Both the position numbers and the translations under genes were made by a program. A DNA stretch of 64,000 bases, taken from the NCBI RefSeq assembly GCF_000162475.2, contig NZ_KI391971.1:746901-810900 (forward strand), read 5' to 3'. This document shows, piece by piece, positions 6,945 through 15,035 of this stretch; within the stretch, counting starts at the first letter, position 1, and the number at the start of each line of letters is the position of its first letter. The stretch is from Granulicatella elegans ATCC 700633. Lineage in GTDB: Bacteria; Bacillota; Bacilli; Lactobacillales; Aerococcaceae. The notes under the pieces are model-generated. The model saw only the letters and a program-made list of their open reading frames with translations, was not told the DNA's origin and searched no databases.

Positions 6945-8423
6945 ATGTCATTGATTAAAATTGAAAACTTAACATTTTCGTATTTTTCATCTACAAAACC
7001 TGTGTTTGATGACGTGAGTTTTTCTTTAGATACCAATTGGAAAACTGGGTTAATTGGTAGAAATGGAATCGGAAAATCAACCTTGTTTAAGTTATTATTA
7101 GAACAAGAATCTTACCAAGGAAAGATTCATAAAAGTGTTGAATTTGTTCAATTTCCACCTAATCATCTGGATTTTTCAAAGACTGGGATAGAATTGCTGG
7201 AAGAGTGGACAGTGCAAGAAGATGAGTGGAAAGTGTATCGTGAGCTTCATCAGTTGAAGTTAGATGAAAGTATTATGGATAGAAAATTTGAAACTCTTTC
7301 TAAAGGAGAACAAACTAAAGTTCTTTTGGCGATATTATTTACGAAAGATAATGGATTTTTATTGATTGACGAACCAACAAATCATCTTGATGTGAATGGA
7401 AGAAAAATTGTATGTGATTATCTGAAGAGTAAAAAAGGATTTTTATTGATTTCTCATGATAGAGATTTTTTAGATGGATGTATTAATCATGTCATTTCTT
7501 TTAATCGAAACTCAATTGATGTACAATCAGGTAATTTTACGTCATGGTATGAAAATAAAGTATCGAAAGATCAGTATGAGTTCAATCAAAATGAAAAAAT
7601 TAAAAGTGAGATTGAGCGATTAAATAAAGCAGCAAGACAGACAAAAGTTTGGTCGAATAAAGTTGAAAATACGAAGAATGGTGTGAAAATTTCTGGTATA
7701 AAGCCAGATAAAGGACGTATTGGACATTTGGCGGCAAAAATGATGCAAAAGACAAAAAACTTGGAAAAGCGTCAGCAAAAAGCAATCGAAGAAAAAGAAA
7801 AATTATTAAAAGATCTTGAAAGAAAAGATAGTCTATTTCTTCGTCCATTACAACATTATAAATCTTTGATTGTATCTGCTAGTGAGTTGAGTTATCAATT
7901 TGGAGAAAGAAAACTATTTTCTGATCTCAATTTTGAAATTCATCAAGGGGATGTAATTGCTATAAATGGAGCAAATGGTAGTGGAAAATCAACTCTTATT
8001 AAAATTTTATTGGGGCAATATCTTGATTATATTGGTGAGTTAAAAATGGCGAATCATTTAGAAATTTCATATATTTCACAAGATACTTCATTCTTGGAAG
8101 GAGATTTAATGAAGTATATTCATAGTCAAGGAGTAGATGAAACTACTTGTCGGACCATTTTAAGTAAATTAGATTTTCCGAAAGAATTATTTGATACAAA
8201 TATGAAATTGTATAGTGATGGTCAAAAAAAGAAAGTATTAATTTCTATTAGTCTTTCGAAACCTGCTCATCTATATATTTGGGACGAACCTCTAAATTAT
8301 ATTGATGTGATTTCAAGAATACAAATTGAAGAACTAATCAAAGAAGTGAAACCAACCTTAGTTTTAATTGAACATGATCAACGGTTTGTAAATCATATTG
8401 CGAATAAAATCGTACAAATATAG
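6945..8423 (+). CDS. ABC-F ribosome protection protein, Lsa type
   Basis: The product has 492 residues with two nucleotide-binding domains and no membrane segments. Walker A sites are GRNGIGKST (about residues 40-48) and GANGSGKST (about 343-351). The signature motifs are LSKGEQTK and YSDGQKKK, and Walker B is LLIDEPTNHLD in the first domain and WDEPLNYID in the second. The linker between the domains is long, charged and lysine-rich. The opening DTNWKTGLIGRNG is characteristic of Lsa/Vga-like ABC-F proteins, which eject lincosamides, pleuromutilins and streptogramin A from the ribosome. Whether this one gives resistance or is a housekeeping relative cannot be told. I chose the second of two adjacent ATGs because of spacing from AAGGTG. 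Confidence 0.85.
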   Translation: MSLIKIENLTFSYFSSTKPVFDDVSFSLDTNWKTGLIGRNGIGKSTLFKLLLEQESYQGKIHKSVEFVQFPPNHLDFSKTGIELLEEWTVQEDEWKVYRELHQLKLDESIMDRKFETLSKGEQTKVLLAILFTKDNGFLLIDEPTNHLDVNGRKIVCDYLKSKKGFLLISHDRDFLDGCINHVISFNRNSIDVQSGNFTSWYENKVSKDQYEFNQNEKIKSEIERLNKAARQTKVWSNKVENTKNGVKISGIKPDKGRIGHLAAKMMQKTKNLEKRQQKAIEEKEKLLKDLERKDSLFLRPLQHYKSLIVSASELSYQFGERKLFSDLNFEIHQGDVIAINGANGSGKSTLIKILLGQYLDYIGELKMANHLEISYISQDTSFLEGDLMKYIHSQGVDETTCRTILSKLDFPKELFDTNMKLYSDGQKKKVLISISLSKPAHLYIWDEPLNYIDVISRIQIEELIKEVKPTLVLIEHDQRFVNHIANKIVQI

Positions 8424-8439
8424 AAAAAAGTCGACGAGA
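8424..8439. terminator. Left half of a two-way terminator split by the IS
   Basis: AAAAAAGTCGAC (8424-8435) followed by GAGA (8436-8439). Its partner GTCGACTTTTTT lies at 10022-10033, beyond the insertion. With the element and one copy of the AGA target duplication removed, the two join as a perfect 12-bp stem closed by a GAGA tetraloop, ending both the ABC-F and the rnjA transcripts. Confidence 0.85.
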
Positions 8440-8470
8440 TGAAGTGACCCCAAAAACTTAGATTTTTTTT

Positions 8471-8495
8471 GAGACGACTTAAGTCGTCTCTTTTT
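8471..8495 (+). terminator. Palindromic hairpin with T run inside the IS
   Basis: GAGACGACTT/AAGTCGTCTC is a perfect 20-base palindrome followed by TTTTT. In the plus direction it would stop transcripts entering the element from the ABC-F gene. Confidence 0.7.
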
Positions 8496-8521
8496 GATGA
8501 ATAAAACAAATGTATGAATAA

Positions 8522-8562
8522 CCCCCTAGGGGGTTCGCGCCAAAATTTTTGGCGCGTTTTTT
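8522..8562 (+). terminator. GC-rich hairpins with T run near the left end of the IS
   Basis: CCCCCTAGGGGG (8522-8533) is a perfect palindrome and is followed by CGCGCCAAAA/TTTTGGCGCG with TTTTTT after it. The same block, slightly changed, is found at 62.89 kb next to the IS remnant, so it travels with this element. Confidence 0.7.
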
Positions 8563-8600
8563 CTTGGAAATATTATTAAACTTTCAATTAGATTTACTAG

Positions 8601-9416
8601 CTAAGCACTACAAGAAGAGTTTGAATGACACATTCTATAGTTTACTGGACTTAGTCCATCCAGTTTAATTTTTATACGTTTATTGTTGTAATAATCAATA
8701 TAATTGATAATAGCTTTCTCTAATTCGTAAAGAGACTTAAATTTCTTTTCAAATCCATAAAACATTTCTGATTTCAAAATACCAAAGAAAGATTCCATCA
8801 TACCATTATCTGCACTGTTCCCCTTACGTGACATAGACGGCTTTATATCTTTACTTTCTAAAAATCGATGATAAGAATCATGCTGATATTGCCAACCTTG
8901 GTCACTGTGAAGAATAGTATTTTCGTATTTGTCATCTGTAAATGCTTCGTTTAACATTGCCTTTAGTTGATGTAAGTTAGGTGAACGAGAAAGATTGAAC
9001 GCAATAATTTCATTGTTAAATCCATCTAAGACTGGTGATAAATATAGTTTCTGTTCACTATTTGGAATGGCAAACTCTGTTACATCTGTGTAACATTTTT
9101 CCATTGGTTTAACTCCTTCAAAATCACGTTGAATCAGATTATCTGATTTCTTTCCAACATCTCCTTGGTATGAATAATATTTACGTTTACGACGAATACG
9201 GGCAATTAAACCAAGTGCTTTCATTAAGCGTTGTACCTTCTTATGATTCACTTTAAAGCCACGATTTCTTAATTCTAAATGAATTCTACGGTAACCATAA
9301 TTTTCCTTATGTTCGGTAAAAATGGCTTGTATTTCATCTTTAATCTGTTGATCCTTATCTGGTTGGTTGATTTGTTTTAAATGGTAATAGTATGTTGAAC
9401 GAGCTAATTTAATCAC
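8601..9416 (-). CDS. IS3-family transposase OrfB (catalytic part)
   Basis: The product has 271 residues with the rve integrase core: YTDVTEFAIP (first catalytic Asp), ILHSDQGWQYQ (second Asp) and NGMMESFFGILKSEMF (Glu, 35 residues after the second Asp), the DDE triad. An HTH_21 segment with KENYGYRRIHLELRNRG precedes it. In IS3 elements OrfB is normally made as an OrfAB fusion by -1 frameshifting. The end of orfA carries GAAAAAAAAC, a plausible slippery run, and the orfB frame is open upstream through that point. The independent ATG at 9416 has no clear ribosome site. Confidence 0.92.
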   Translation of the reverse strand: MIKLARSTYYYHLKQINQPDKDQQIKDEIQAIFTEHKENYGYRRIHLELRNRGFKVNHKKVQRLMKALGLIARIRRKRKYYSYQGDVGKKSDNLIQRDFEGVKPMEKCYTDVTEFAIPNSEQKLYLSPVLDGFNNEIIAFNLSRSPNLHQLKAMLNEAFTDDKYENTILHSDQGWQYQHDSYHRFLESKDIKPSMSRKGNSADNGMMESFFGILKSEMFYGFEKKFKSLYELEKAIINYIDYYNNKRIKIKLDGLSPVNYRMCHSNSSCSA

Positions 9417-9448
9417 TTTAAGAAGAATATCTAATGAAAACTCACTGA

Positions 9449-9964
9449 TTAATTCTTGAACAATTTCAGTTTTTTTTCTTTCTCTTTTTCCTCCTTCAAT
9501 CGTAGTTCCCTCAACTTTTTTAGAATGGCATTCTCCGCTCTTAAGTATTCATTCTCTAGTTGAAGACGTTCTAAATCTGTCATTTCTTCTATTTTTTTCT
9601 TTGGTTTACGTCCCATTATTCTTGGTCTCCCTTTTGTTTTCTCAACAATAGTATACCCATTTTTCTTATAGTGTGCTAGCCAATTCGAAAGTAAACCCCA
9701 ATTTGGAAGTGCATAATCAATAGATACACTTGATTGTGAACGACCTTCTAAAAGAACTTTATTCATTATTTCCTGCTTTAGCTCTGGTGAATAGTAACGA
9801 TTTTTTTCTTTTTTAACAATTTCTATCCCATATCGATCAATCAATCGAACTAAGTATTTAATATTAGAAACGGCGATATCGTATTTCTGTGAAAGATTCT
9901 TTAAGCTTTCACCTTGTTTTCTTAGTTGATAAATTTCTATTTTATCTTCATAAGTTAATTTCAT
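9449..9964 (-). CDS. IS3-family transposase OrfA (DNA-binding part)
   Basis: The product has 171 residues from the ATG at 9964; an in-frame GTG at 9973 lies inside the stem of a hairpin. A helix-turn-helix is visible at the start ([19 protein letters not shown]), a second HTH-like region follows, and a leucine zipper near the end ([20 protein letters not shown]). It binds the element ends and, fused to OrfB by frameshifting, forms the active transposase. The ribosome site GGGGTG is inside the 16-bp hairpin at 9971-10011, which would limit translation from readthrough transcripts. Confidence 0.9.
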   Translation of the reverse strand: MKLTYEDKIEIYQLRKQGESLKNLSQKYDIAVSNIKYLVRLIDRYGIEIVKKEKNRYYSPELKQEIMNKVLLEGRSQSSVSIDYALPNWGLLSNWLAHYKKNGYTIVEKTKGRPRIMGRKPKKKIEEMTDLERLQLENEYLRAENAILKKLRELRLKEEKEKEKKLKLFKN

Positions 9965-9970
9965 AAAAAA

Positions 9971-10011
9971 CACCCCAAAAGTTAGATTTTTTATGTCTAA
10001 CTTTTGGGGTG
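9971..10011 (-). promoter_or_regulatory. Hairpin hiding the transposase ribosome site
   Basis: CACCCCAAAAGTTAGA and TCTAACTTTTGGGGTG form a perfect 16-bp stem with a 9-base loop. The outer arm overlaps the terminal inverted repeat of the IS. The inner arm contains GGGGTG, the only candidate ribosome site for orfA. RNA read in from outside would fold and mask it. Confidence 0.7.
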
Positions 10012-10018
10012 CAGTACA

Positions 10019-10033
10019 AGAGTCGACTTTTTT
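10019..10033. terminator. Right half of the split two-way terminator
   Basis: AGA followed by GTCGACTTTTTT (10022-10033), the partner of the arm at 8424-8435. The T run merges with the rnjA stop codon. Confidence 0.85.
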
Positions 10034-11730
10034 TATTCTTCCACATCTTCTGCGCTAACACCCATTAAGACTGGTAAAATCATTGGGCGACGAGCGGTTT
10101 GTTTATATAAATAAGGATTTAACGTATCGATAATGAGATTACGTAATGATCTCTCATTTAAAGGCTCATCAGCTTCATTAATGAAGGCTTGTAATTCTTC
10201 TTTTAATATTTGCTGAGCTTGATTTAATAGTTCACCGGACTCACGCATATAAATGAATCCACGAGATAAAATTTCAGGTCCTGTTACTAATTCACGTTCA
10301 TCATAATCAACAGTTGCAACGACAATCACTAAACCGTCTTGAGATAAAGTTTTACGGTCACGTAAAACGATATTTCCGATATCTCCAATACCATTTCCGT
10401 CTACATAAACATCTCCAGCATAGAAATGTCCAGCACGACGAGCAGAGTCACTTGTTACAGCTAAAATATCTCCATTACTTAAAATGAATGAATTCTCTTT
10501 AGGAATTCCAACTTGACTTGCTAAGTTAGCTTGGATTTTTTGCATTCTGTATTCACCGTGAACTGGCATGAAATACTTCGGTTTCATTAATCGTAACATT
10601 AGTTTTTGTTCTTCTTGAGAACCATGTCCTGAAGTGTGAATATTATTTAATTTACCATGAATAACTTCAGCTCCAGCTTCAGATAGTAAGTTAATCACAC
10701 GATTTACTGCAGCTGTATTTCCTGGAATAGGAGAGCTTGAGAAGATGACCGTATCTCCAGGTTGTACAGAAATTTGACGGTGATTTCCATTGGCAATACG
10801 GCTTAAGGCAGCCATTGGTTCACCTTGAGATCCTGTACATAAAATAATCACTTCTTCAGCAGGATATTGGTTAATATCACGACCATCGATAAATGTATCA
10901 TCTGGCGCAGAAATATAGCCTAATTCACGAGAAGTAGCAAAGCTAGCTTCCATACTACGTCCAAAGACAGCAATTTTACGTCCAGTTGCTACTGCAACAT
11001 CTGTTACTTGTTTTAAACGAGAAACATTCGATGCAAAAGTAGCGAAAATAATACGACCTTCCACACGTTGGATGATTTCTTTAATCGATTGTCCAACGAC
11101 TTGTTCTGATTTCGTGAATCCTGGAACTTCTGAGTTCGTACTATCCCCTAAAAGAACTAGGACACCTTCTTCGCCAATTTGAGCCATTTTGTGTAAATTA
11201 GCAGGTTGTCCTACTGGTGTAAAGTCAAATTTATAGTCTCCCGTAAATACAATATTTCCAGGAGGAGTTTTAATGACAATTCCAAATGCATCTGGAATAG
11301 AGTGAGTAGTGCGGTAAAAACTTACTTGAGTTTTTCTAAATTTAATAACCGAATCTTCATCTATTTCATGTAAGATAGCATCTCGAAGTAAGCCATGTTC
11401 TTCAAGTTTGTTTCGAATGAGTGACATTGCCAATTTAGTCGCATAAATTGGAATATTCACTTGTTTAATTAAGAAAGGAATACCACCAATATGGTCTTCG
11501 TGTCCATGAGAGATGAAGAGACCTTTAACTTTACTTTGGTTTTGAATAATGTAGCTATAGTCAGGAATAACATAGTCAATTCCTAATAAATCATCTTCAG
11601 GGAACTTAATTCCAGCATCTAGAATAATTAATTCATCCTGGAATTGGACGCCATAGGTATTCTTTCCGATTTCACCTAAACCACCAAAAGCGAATACGCC
11701 CGTTTCATTATTTTTGATTGTTGGTTTCAT
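10033..11730 (-). CDS. rnjA: Ribonuclease J1
   Basis: The product has 565 residues: metallo-beta-lactamase domain with [10 protein letters not shown] (about residues 74-83) holding the zinc ligands, a beta-CASP domain, a second set of ligands around VHGEYRM, and a C-terminal region. It is an endonuclease and 5'-3' exonuclease acting in mRNA decay and rRNA maturation. It follows rpoY, whose stop overlaps its ATG in TAATG, the common arrangement in Firmicutes. Its terminator has been split by the IS, so its transcript now runs into the element's right end. Confidence 0.96.
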   Translation of the reverse strand: MKPTIKNNETGVFAFGGLGEIGKNTYGVQFQDELIILDAGIKFPEDDLLGIDYVIPDYSYIIQNQSKVKGLFISHGHEDHIGGIPFLIKQVNIPIYATKLAMSLIRNKLEEHGLLRDAILHEIDEDSVIKFRKTQVSFYRTTHSIPDAFGIVIKTPPGNIVFTGDYKFDFTPVGQPANLHKMAQIGEEGVLVLLGDSTNSEVPGFTKSEQVVGQSIKEIIQRVEGRIIFATFASNVSRLKQVTDVAVATGRKIAVFGRSMEASFATSRELGYISAPDDTFIDGRDINQYPAEEVIILCTGSQGEPMAALSRIANGNHRQISVQPGDTVIFSSSPIPGNTAAVNRVINLLSEAGAEVIHGKLNNIHTSGHGSQEEQKLMLRLMKPKYFMPVHGEYRMQKIQANLASQVGIPKENSFILSNGDILAVTSDSARRAGHFYAGDVYVDGNGIGDIGNIVLRDRKTLSQDGLVIVVATVDYDERELVTGPEILSRGFIYMRESGELLNQAQQILKEELQAFINEADEPLNERSLRNLIIDTLNPYLYKQTARRPMILPVLMGVSAEDVEE

Positions 11731-11945
11731 TAGTTAAACACCGTAACTTTGAAATCAGGATTTTTTTGTTCATATGCTAAATGTTTTTCATCTAATTCTT
11801 GAATGAATTCAACATTATATTCAGTATTTTCGTCAACTAAACGACGAGCTTCAACTTTATCTTGTGCTTCTACATATAGAGATAAAGTATTTTCACGACG
11901 TGGTGCTTCAGTTTTTGATGGTTGGTAAGTAATTTTAAAAATCAT
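11730..11945 (-). CDS. rpoY: RNA polymerase epsilon subunit
   Basis: This 71-residue protein of the RpoY (YkzG, DUF1447) family starts [20 protein letters not shown] and contains [18 protein letters not shown]. It is a small subunit of RNA polymerase in Firmicutes that binds near the beta' jaw. The gene is coupled to rnjA by a 1-base overlap, which is the usual order. AAGGAG precedes the ATG. Confidence 0.95.
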   Translation of the reverse strand: MIFKITYQPSKTEAPRRENTLSLYVEAQDKVEARRLVDENTEYNVEFIQELDEKHLAYEQKNPDFKVTVFN

Positions 11946-12015
11946 TTTATAACTCCTTATTTGTTCAATTTATTTTCAAAAATTATTTTAACATAAAAGT
12001 ACACTTTAAGTACAA

Positions 12016-12714
12016 TTATCTGTGTAGTTTTTGTTGGATTAAAGGAAATATATCCTTCGGTTCTTTAGCTACATCACAAGAGAGCTTTCCTTGATCCATT
12101 TGATGATATTTTATAAATTGAATCGGATGCCAATTCGCTTGAATAGCTCCAGTAATATCAGTTTTTATATCGTCTCCAATCATAAAATACTCATCAGCAG
12201 AAATTTTTGATTCGACATGATGGAAAGCTTGAATGCTTGGTTTTTTCGCTTGAATAGATTCTGAAATAAACCAAAAATCTTCAGGAATCCATTTGGATAA
12301 GTTCAATTGATACAGTTTATTTTTCTGATGGTTTGTTGGACCATTCGTCAAAATAGCGATTTGATATGATTCTTTATTGCATTGTTGAAATACTTCAATC
12401 CATTCTTCAGAAAGGGTAATAGCATTTAAAGTGTCTTGGTAAGCTTTAATAAAAGCTTGAGTTTTTTCAGAGGATAACTCAATCCCTACATCTTTAAAAG
12501 TATTGGCAACTCGTGTTTGATGCGATTGAGAAAGAGTAATTTCTCCTGCAGAAAATTTTTCAAAAGCCTCATCACTTCGTTTTTGATAAGTTGAATAGAG
12601 ACTTTCCGCATCTATACTTGGTGTTGCGAATTGACATAACGTTTTAAAAAACACTTCACTCTTAGAATAAAGGGTATCATCTAAATCAAATATCACTGCA
12701 ATTTTTTTATCCAA
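12016..12714 (-). CDS. HAD-family hydrolase (YjjG-like, subfamily IA)
   Basis: The product has 232 residues with HAD motifs: FDLDDTLYSK at residues 9-18 (nucleophile and general acid), ILTNGPTNHQKNK (motif II), KKPSIQAF (motif III lysine) and MIGDDIKTDITGA (motif IV). Close relatives are nucleotidases or phosphatases of small metabolites; the substrate is not evident. The start is a TTG that overlaps the stop of def by 8 bases, with GAAGGAG placed 8 bases upstream, so it is coupled to def. Confidence 0.82.
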   Translation of the reverse strand: MDKKIAVIFDLDDTLYSKSEVFFKTLCQFATPSIDAESLYSTYQKRSDEAFEKFSAGEITLSQSHQTRVANTFKDVGIELSSEKTQAFIKAYQDTLNAITLSEEWIEVFQQCNKESYQIAILTNGPTNHQKNKLYQLNLSKWIPEDFWFISESIQAKKPSIQAFHHVESKISADEYFMIGDDIKTDITGAIQANWHPIQFIKYHQMDQGKLSCDVAKEPKDIFPLIQQKLHR

Positions 12715-13264
12715 TTACGACAGCTCCTTCAGGAATATATTGTGGTTGAGCTTGGTTAATATGATCATAGAACATGACTCCGTTTAAGTGATCAATTTCG
12801 TGCTGAACAACAATCGCTTCATAATCCGTCAAAGTTTTAACTTTTTCTTCACCTTCTGGTGTGAAATATTTTACAGTAATTCTTTGAGGTCGTAATACGA
12901 CTCCAGGAACGTCTCTATTCACAGATAGACAACCTTCGCCTTCTTTTAAGCAAGTTTTCTTAACAGATTCTCTTAAAATGCGAGGATTAATCCAGACTTC
13001 ATCAAGTAGGGCAGGTTCATCTTCATATCCAGGAATTAAAAGAGCAATCATTTGAATTTCTTTTCCTAACTGTGGAGCAGCTAAACCAACTCCAGCACGT
13101 AATTCATATTTTGCAGCAATTTCTTCGTCTTGACTATTATGTAAAAATTCAAGCATTTCTTTTGCTAAATGCTGCAAGTCATCTGATAGTGGAAAACTAA
13201 TTTTTCCCGCTCGCTTTCTCAAGGCAGGATGACCTTCTAAGACAATATCTTTCATTGTAATCAT
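12707..13264 (-). CDS. def: Peptide deformylase
   Basis: The product has 185 residues from the ATG at 13264, 12 bases after AGGAGGT; an upstream in-frame start overlaps that site and is less likely. The three deformylase motifs are present: GVGLAAPQLG (about residues 58-67), EGCLS (with the metal-binding cysteine) and QHEIDHLNG (HEXXH). It removes the formyl group from new proteins. The length and the insert before motif 2 fit the type II enzymes of Gram-positive bacteria. A -10 element TATAAT is seen on the minus strand at 13305-13310. Confidence 0.96.
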   Translation of the reverse strand: MITMKDIVLEGHPALRKRAGKISFPLSDDLQHLAKEMLEFLHNSQDEEIAAKYELRAGVGLAAPQLGKEIQMIALLIPGYEDEPALLDEVWINPRILRESVKKTCLKEGEGCLSVNRDVPGVVLRPQRITVKYFTPEGEEKVKTLTDYEAIVVQHEIDHLNGVMFYDHINQAQPQYIPEGAVVIG

Positions 13265-13461
13265 TTTAATTTTTCTACCTCCTATTTGCTTCTTTTCCTC
13301 TAGCATTATACCATTTTTTTCCTAAGAAGACCATGGTAGAAAGCTTCTTTCAAGAGTTTATTCTAGAAAGACTAAGAATGGTTTAAAAGGAGGGAATAAA
13401 CTACCCAATGTTCTATTTTTCTGTTACAATGAAAGAGTATTTCATAAGTAAAGGAATTGAA

Positions 13462-14226
13462 ATGATGCTTTTTTGGAAAAAGAAAAAAGAAACGAAAACT
13501 ATTGAATTAGATAAAACAAATATTCCTCAACATATTGCTGTTATTATGGATGGTAATGGACGTTGGGCGAAAAGTAGAAATTTACCTCGAATTGCTGGTC
13601 ATAAAGAGGGTATGAGTACGGTTAAAAGAATAGCTATTGCTGCTGATGAATTAGGAGTAAAGGCTATGACAATGTATGCATTTAGTACAGAAAATTGGAA
13701 GAGACCAACCGAAGAAGTGAGCTTTTTAATGAAACTTCCTGGTGACTTTTTTAGTTCATTTATGCCTGAATTGCAGGAGAGAAATATGCGTATTCGTTTA
13801 ATTGGATTTACCGATCAATTGCCTGAAGCAACAAGACGAGTCGTTGAAAAAGCTGTTGAGGATACAAAAGACAATACAGGAATGACGTTATGTTTTGCTT
13901 TAAATTATGGTTCTAGAGCAGAAATTCTTCAAGCGGTAAAAGAAATTGCAGTAGATGTTTCTAATGGTAAGTATGATGCTGAATCTATTAATGAAGAAGT
14001 ATTTGCGAACCATTTACAAACGAATTTTTTAGGAGATTTATCAGAGCCAGATTTAATGATCCGTACAAGTGGAGAACAACGTTTAAGTAATTTTCTTTTA
14101 TGGCAATTAGCCTATAGTGAATATTATTTTACAGATATTTTTTGGCCAGATTTTAGTAAAGAAGATTTAGAAGAAGCGATTTTAACGTACCAGAAACGTC
14201 AGAGACGATATGGGGGATTAATTTAA
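13462..14226 (+). CDS. uppS: Isoprenyl transferase (undecaprenyl pyrophosphate synthase)
   Basis: The product is about 254 residues from the paired ATGs at 13462/13465, which follow AAAGGA at a good distance; an in-frame ATG at 13408 is too far upstream. The cis-prenyltransferase motifs are clear: IAVIMDGNGRWAKSRNLPR, GHKEGM, YAFSTENW, SEPDLMIRTSGEQRLSNFL and SEYYFTDIFWPDF. It makes the C55 lipid carrier used in peptidoglycan synthesis. cdsA follows with a 1-base overlap, the usual uppS-cdsA-rseP order. Confidence 0.96.
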   Translation: MMLFWKKKKETKTIELDKTNIPQHIAVIMDGNGRWAKSRNLPRIAGHKEGMSTVKRIAIAADELGVKAMTMYAFSTENWKRPTEEVSFLMKLPGDFFSSFMPELQERNMRIRLIGFTDQLPEATRRVVEKAVEDTKDNTGMTLCFALNYGSRAEILQAVKEIAVDVSNGKYDAESINEEVFANHLQTNFLGDLSEPDLMIRTSGEQRLSNFLLWQLAYSEYYFTDIFWPDFSKEDLEEAILTYQKRQRRYGGLI

Positions 14227-15026
14227 TGAAGACACGAATCATCACTGCCATTGTTTCCTTGATGTTGTTTATTCCTGCTTTAATTATTGGTGGGCATTTA
14301 TTAAAAGCAGTTATTGCATTTTTATCATTTGTTGCTATTTTTGAGTTTTTTCAAATGAAGAAATTATCTATTTTTTCTATTGAAGGAGTCTTAACTCTTA
14401 TAGCTACCCTATCGATTATTTTTGCAAGAGCGCCAATTATTGAATTGCCAGTCGGAGTTGATTTCTTTTATATTTTCTTCCTTTGTGTCATGGTATTAAT
14501 GTCATTAACGGTATATAAAAGTGAGACATTATTTATTGAAGATGTCAGTTTCTTATCTCTTATAGCTTTATATGTTGGCGGAGGATTTTCCGGAATTTTA
14601 TATGTACGTGAATATGGTTTTGGAATGGTCGTTTTTGTTTTTTGTATTATATGGGGAACTGATACGTTTGCTTATTTTACAGGAAGAGCTTTTGGCAAAC
14701 ATAAATTAGCACCTGCTATTAGCCCAAATAAAACGATTGAAGGTTCCATTGGTGGAGTGATTGGAGCGATTGGTTTAGGGACTATTGCTTTAAAATTATT
14801 TAACCCATTAGGGTTTCATTTTATCGAAATGACCATTTTAATGATTGCCTTATCCGTATTTGGACAATTAGGCGATTTAGTAGAATCTGCTTATAAACGT
14901 AGATTTAATGTAAAAGATTCTGGGAAAATTTTCCCAGGTCATGGAGGAGTATTAGACCGATTTGATTCAACATTTTTTGCAATGTTTATGTTTCAAATTG
15001 TATTGAAATTTATTGGTACTCATTAA
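14226..15026 (+). CDS. cdsA: Phosphatidate cytidylyltransferase
   Basis: This 266-residue polytopic membrane protein has the CDP-diglyceride synthetase signature near the end: SVFGQLGDLVESAYKRRFNV followed by KDSGKIFPGHGGVLDRFDS. FGKHKLAPAISPNKTIEGS is the other conserved block. It makes CDP-diacylglycerol for phospholipid synthesis. Its ATG overlaps the uppS stop (TAATG) and rseP follows after 9 bases. Confidence 0.96.
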   Translation: MKTRIITAIVSLMLFIPALIIGGHLLKAVIAFLSFVAIFEFFQMKKLSIFSIEGVLTLIATLSIIFARAPIIELPVGVDFFYIFFLCVMVLMSLTVYKSETLFIEDVSFLSLIALYVGGGFSGILYVREYGFGMVVFVFCIIWGTDTFAYFTGRAFGKHKLAPAISPNKTIEGSIGGVIGAIGLGTIALKLFNPLGFHFIEMTILMIALSVFGQLGDLVESAYKRRFNVKDSGKIFPGHGGVLDRFDSTFFAMFMFQIVLKFIGTH

Positions 15027-15035
15027 GGAGGACAT

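Larger units (their letters stand above)
8440..10018 (-). mobile_element. IS3-family insertion sequence (IS150 group), intact
   Basis: The element is 1579 bp and carries orfA and orfB on the minus strand. Its ends read TGAAGTGACCCCAAAA on the plus strand at 8440 and TGTACTGCACCCCAAAA on the minus strand at 10018, imperfect inverted repeats of about 24 bp with TG/CA tips. It is flanked by a 3-bp duplication, AGA (8437-8439 and 10019-10021), as expected for this group. The stretch between the end of orfB and the left tip is about 160 bp, long for the family, and holds two strong hairpins. Both genes look intact, so the element may be active. A decayed relative lies at 62.9 kb. Confidence 0.93.

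Noticed and set aside
12707-13306. Longer deformylase with 14 extra N-terminal residues
   Set aside because: The upstream start overlaps the AGGAGG ribosome site that serves the ATG at 13264.
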